From the NCBI GenBank assembly GCA_051294375.1, contig CM119270.1, positions 20,313,695 to 20,377,694 of the forward strand: 64,000 nt of DNA, read 5' to 3'. The translations under genes and the position numbers were made by a program. Shown here one piece after another: positions 60,161 to 64,000 of this stretch (positions are counted from its first letter, which is position 1; every line of letters begins with the position of its first letter). The stretch is from Paraspadella gotoi. Lineage: Eukaryota; Chaetognatha. The notes beneath the pieces were generated by a model. It made no database searches, was not told the origin of the DNA, and was given only the letters and a program-made list of their open reading frames with translations.

Positions 60161-60270
60161 GCGAGAAGGAGATGAAGAGGGAGGTGAGGATCGAAAGGAA
60201 AAGGGGGAAGAGAGAGAGAAGGAGAAGAAGAAGAGAGAAAGAGGAAGAGGAAGTGAAGGGCGGGACTTTC
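60050..60270 (+). repeat. GA-rich tract
   Basis: GAGAGA and GGAAGAG words. Frames on both strands are low-complexity. Confidence 0.8.
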
Positions 60271-60382
60271 ACCCCTCGGCAAAAGAAAACATGAATTTGC
60301 TTCCTAAAGAGAAATCGACTTTAGAGGCGAAAAAGTCTCCTCGTGGTTGTTGTCGTTGTTATTGTCGTTACATTTCATAGCG

Positions 60383-61340
60383 TCATATCATTCATCATCA
60401 TCATCATCATCATGCATCATTCATATAAAACATCTTCAATCATCATTATCTACATCTTCATACCAAATCATATCATCATTCATATCATATCCACACCATT
60501 TCATTCATCATCATCATCTCAATCATCATAACATCTTCATCATCATCTATTACATCTTCATCAATCCATCATAATCATCATCGGTCATACCACCCAAAAT
60601 CCTTTTCATCACATCATCAATAATCATTCAATCGTGCATAACTCTTCATCATCATTCATCATCATCCATCATATAAACATCTTCATCATCATTTCTACGA
60701 TTCAATACCCATCCATTATCATTCATATTCAATAATCATATCAAATCCTTATCATCATATATCCATATCTAACATCTTCATCATCATTTTTTACTTTCAT
60801 CATCCATCATAAAATCATATGTATACATCTTCATAAAACATCATCTTATCATCATCGGTCATCAAATCTTCATCAACACTCATTCATCATATCATATCAT
60901 CATCATATCGTCAATAAACATTTTATCAAAAAAATTATCTACATCTTCATTCCCTAAATCATTCATCAATCATCAATCATCATCATAACATTTCATCATC
61001 ATCTCCAATCATATCAAAACCTCTTCACTCATCACTAATCATCATGTCATCAACATCTCATCACATCATCATATCTATCGTCACACATCTTCATAATCAT
61101 CATCATATCGATCATATCATCATCTCATCATCATAACTTTCTCCATATCTACTTTCAATCACGCATCATATACATATCATATATCATCACCATCTCAATC
61201 ATACTATCAATCATACAATAAACCATCCTTCATCATCATTATCTACCATATTCATCATATATATCATCATGTTCATAACATCTTATCACATCATCATTAT
61301 CATACATCATCATCATTATATATTATATCACATAATCATT
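60383..61340 (+). repeat. Degenerate CAT repeat, about 1 kb
   Basis: CATCAT and ACATCTTCATCATC words recur with many single-base insertions and TATATCAT variants. It lies between the two inverted Notch-ligand copies. Confidence 0.85.
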
Positions 61341-61958
61341 TCCATCAATCAACAATATATATACTAAAGCGTAGTAATTTAATTTTAACTTTTAAAATTA
61401 ACTAAAGGTGAGGAAAGAAAACATTATACTATATTTAGTATAATTTTATAAATATTTTTGTTCAATTTCGCAGTAGGACTGTTTAATAGTACTAATTAAA
61501 TGTTAAAATTTCAAAACAGTTTTTTTCTAAGATTTTTTGGGCAGATGTTTGGACATCGTCATAAAAGGGGGTTGATAAAAAGTATACATCTTTTAATAAA
61601 AATTTCCTTAAATTAAGTGGGTTCAAAAATCTAGAAGCCTATAAATTTTAGAAGCTGAAAATTAATTTTTATATTTAAAGAATTTAGTTTTTGTATTTTA
61701 AATAAAAACCACCCATTATAAAATGAACGAATTTTTAAAAATAAATTTATATTTTCTTTAATCAACTTTTGACGCGCTGTTACGAGGAATTCAATCTTCT
61801 GGCATTAATTAGCAAAGCCTATTTTGAAATTTTTCGGATTTTATATATAGGATCAGTACTATATATAATATAGCTAACTGCGGAAAGTAAACATTAAAAA
61901 CAAACATAAAATTATTTTTTACAAAATATGTTTATGATGTATGTTCGTTTCATAAATT
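61341..61958. other. No gene seen
   Basis: AT-rich sequence downstream of the broken exon copy. It shows no match to the plus copy. Confidence 0.4.
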
Positions 61959-61959
61959 G

Positions 61960-63160
61960 ATTTAGAATTTTCGTAACGTCTTTCAATCACTACGGCCTTA
62001 CTCTCACCTCTTGCAATCACATTGCCCTTCCATGACCGGGATTTGCATCTCTTGCTGGGCCAATGGTTTCGAAAGAGTAGTGGCGAAGACAAATCGGTCC
62101 CGTGCGTTGCAGAATCTCTGCAACAGGGCGTAGTAGATGACTCGTCGCACATTAAGCGCATTTGTTTGTAGCCGGAGTTTCGCGACCTGGGGTGGCGGAG
62201 GACGGGGCGAGTCGCGAGTAATGCGAGGGGTTTTGTAGAATTAGTCTCATATATTGTCATCAATTTTTTTAACATTTAATATTTTTATTAGTTTTTTTAC
62301 CAATTTTTATTAATTTTTTATTTATATAAATTTTAATGATTCACCTGTCGATGAGCGCATTTAACTATGTTTTCTAAAGATTTCGTTAAATTATTCATAT
62401 CGCAATAATTAATAATTCGTTTAATAAATAACTACTGGTCTCTTAACTGGTGGATTAAGGGCTCCATTTCTCATTAAACAAGCTACAACTCTACAAGTTT
62501 TCAATAATGTTGTTTCAGTCTCGTATGATCGACCTCCTAATATTCCTATCAAAGACGTGGTATATTAATTCATTATTATTATCTAATTATTATATAATAT
62601 TATATATTTCATTGCGGCGCCTACCCCTAATTTTCATTACCCATCACATACATCGGACCGTACTGCTGCCTCCGTCGTAAGTTGCGTTTCCCAATTTCTA
62701 ATCGGTACGAGGGGTCTCGGAGTTGGGCGCCCGTTGGAATGAGTCGCGCGTCGGAGGCTTTGTGATGTCAGAGTTGCTGTCGTGAGGATCAGTGATGATG
62801 ACGAGGAAGGATTTTGCAGATGAGAAGGGGGGGGGCGGGGGGGAGATTTCGGGATTTCACTCAATCGTTTGAGGAAAATTCAATAAATATATTAAAATGG
62901 CGATTGTTAATGTAGGGGGAAAACCAATTCATTCATTTCTAAGCTAAAAATATTTATGAAAAATTGGTACTGACACAAATAAATTTAATCAATTCTTCAA
63001 ACTAATAGCCTAATAATTATTAATATTAACGGAGATTTTCTCAGATTATTTTCCCATTCTTTAATTAAAACGGGGTTCCCCCGTCTATTTTAACAAAACA
63101 GGACCTTACACATCTCTTATTTTAATTGCCTTGTTCGTTTATTATCTCCTCCTCATCCTC
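61960..63160 (-). repeat. Right arm of inverted repeat around the Notch-ligand exons
   Basis: This is the reverse-complement partner of 58,840-59,960. It is richer in small indels, lacks the intronic SINE, and is cut at its outer end by a 25-N gap. About 2 kb of non-homologous sequence, half of it a degenerate CAT repeat, separates the two arms. Confidence 0.75.
62006..62816 (-). pseudogene. Inverted, frame-broken copy of the MNNL and DSL exons
   Basis: Reading the minus strand, about 62,816-62,664 matches the MNNL exon and 62,186-62,006 matches the DSL exon of the plus-strand copy. The acceptor CCACCCCAG/GTCGCG and the donor region AAGAG/GTGAGAG are recognisable. Many single-base insertions break the frame: only pieces such as MRLMCDES and SKRCKSR read through, and the cysteine pattern is lost. 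Homology also covers the flanks and intron, roughly 61,960-63,160 against 58,840-59,960, so this is a genomic copy and not a retrocopy. The intron lacks the SINE present in the plus copy. The differences are mostly small insertions, as in unpolished long reads, so it could be the other haplotype placed backwards rather than a true pseudogene. It ends against a 25-N gap. Confidence 0.75.
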
Positions 63161-63185
63161 NNNNNNNNNNNNNNNNNNNNNNNNN
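63161..63185. other. 25-N placeholder gap
   Basis: Fixed-length gap that cuts the outer end of the inverted Notch-ligand arm. Confidence 0.95.
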
Positions 63186-63540
63186 AGAGAGAGAGAGAGA
63201 GTCAAAAAAGTCGAGCCTCGTTCACATATTTTGAGTGAGAAATTCACGTTTTTCTCAACAAAAGGTGAGAAGTGAAAAAAAAGTGAGACAAGTGAAAGAC
63301 AAGTCGTTCGTCGTTGTTCGTCTTTTGTTCGCCTTTGTTCTTCCGTGTTCGTCTTTGTGTTTCCTTTTCGTTCGTCGCTGTTCTTTTCCGTTTATATATG
63401 TTCTTCTTAGGCGAAAATTTTCTACTTTTTTTATTGTATTTACTAATTTTTCTTAACAAATTAAAAACTAAAATCTTCGTGATTATAATTATTTTCTTCG
63501 CGTAACTAAATATGAAAAGTTCCGATAGTTTTCCGCTCGA

Positions 63541-63655
63541 TTTTTTTCCACATATAAGCTTTATTTTTCACATCTAAGCAATCCACATTTGATTTTCCAC
63601 ATCTAAGCCTTCCACACTTGACTCTTTTCACATCTAAACTTTTCATCCTTCAAAG
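63541..63655 (+). repeat. CACATCTAAGC tandem repeat, about 29-bp unit
   Basis: Four units with CACATCTAAGC-like cores near 63,548, 63,569, 63,598 and 63,629. Confidence 0.7.
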
Positions 63656-63659
63656 ACGC

Positions 63660-64000
63660 AGAGAAAATTCGTTACTAACTTATATTACTTAAATATGCAA
63701 AATTTAAATTTGATTAAACTGTCCCTTATAAANNNNNNNNNNCTTCTATACGAGTGAGATTCTAATCCTCAGCCATCACCTTTAATTTTAATTTTCTTAC
63801 CATCAACTCTTCATCCATATTTGGATGAATCTTTACTTACCTTTTTTCCATCCTCAACCTCACCTTTTCCTTCCCTTATCCCTTAACCCTTCCTTCGGGT
63901 TTTGATTCGATTCAGCGTCGAATCTCCCAAAATCGCCGCCGCAAATAATTCGCGAATTATGATTCCCTGATTGAAATCTGCACGCGATGAGAAGAGGGAA
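63660..64000. other. No gene seen
   Basis: AT-rich and interrupted by a 10-N gap at 63,733-63,742. Confidence 0.4.

Noticed and set aside
62820-62845. G-run of nine and seven G as a separate G-quadruplex
   Set aside because: It is the reverse complement of the polypyrimidine tract in the duplicated acceptor, lengthened by probable homopolymer error.

Overview
This is repeat-rich, intron/intergenic animal DNA, most likely from an arthropod and perhaps a crustacean. Reasons: two spliced exons of a Notch ligand, a U2 snRNA gene, a tRNA-derived SINE, degenerate CCTAA (arthropod TTAGG telomere-type) repeats, and a great load of GA/CT, GTC/TTG and (TTTTC)n microsatellites. The species assignment is inference. 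Nothing prokaryotic is present: no operons, no CRISPR array, no IS element. Almost all long open frames are low-complexity translations of microsatellites or frames running through N gaps, and I do not call them genes.

The clear genes are at the right side and middle. At 59,159-59,296 and 59,771-59,939 (+) lie two consecutive exons, with matching splice sites and phase, of a Serrate/Jagged-type Notch ligand: the end of the MNNL domain and a complete six-cysteine DSL domain. A second, frame-broken copy of the same exon pair lies inverted at 62,816-62,006 (-), and it lacks a SINE that sits in the intron of the plus copy. At 38,760-38,573 (-) is a U2 snRNA gene or pseudogene with several small indels. 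No EGF-repeat, transmembrane or first exons of the Notch ligand were found, so the gene is partial here.

Weaker gene candidates rest on splice signals and coding-like composition: 5,954-6,225 (+), 11,473-11,667 (-), 46,032-46,174 (-), 53,469-53,552 (+, cut by a gap), and a CpG-rich probable 5'UTR exon 36,191-36,349 (+). CpG-rich patches at 4,075-4,570, 34,840-34,915, 40,040-40,170 and 40,760-41,050 may be promoters.

Layout: 0-15 kb is pyrimidine-rich minisatellite, unique AT-rich DNA and a CCTAA-rich patch. 15-22 kb holds microsatellites, gaps and two minisatellites. 22.66-31.2 kb is a head-to-tail pair of about 4.1-4.4 kb copies, one noisy and one gapped. 31-34 kb is heavily gapped. 34-41 kb is unique sequence with CpG patches and U2. 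41.8-44.3 and 48.8-52.5 kb carry a satellite with units of about 570 bp built from sub-repeats of about 50 bp. 52.6-58.8 kb has gaps, GA/CT tracts and a three-copy tandem repeat. 58.8-63.2 kb is the inverted Notch-ligand block.

Assembly quality matters. Sized N gaps are at 15,041-15,158, 16,847-17,046, 17,845-18,091, 19,866-20,012, 27,148-27,250, 27,822-28,332, 30,348-31,115, 31,841-32,026, 32,591-32,763, 32,928-33,093, 33,825-33,979, 53,553-54,468 and 55,640-56,083. Fixed 25-N gaps are at 22,366, 52,561 and 63,161, and a 10-N gap at 63,733. Each 25-N gap abuts an indel-rich duplicated or satellite segment, which suggests raw long-read fill, so several apparent duplications may be artefacts.
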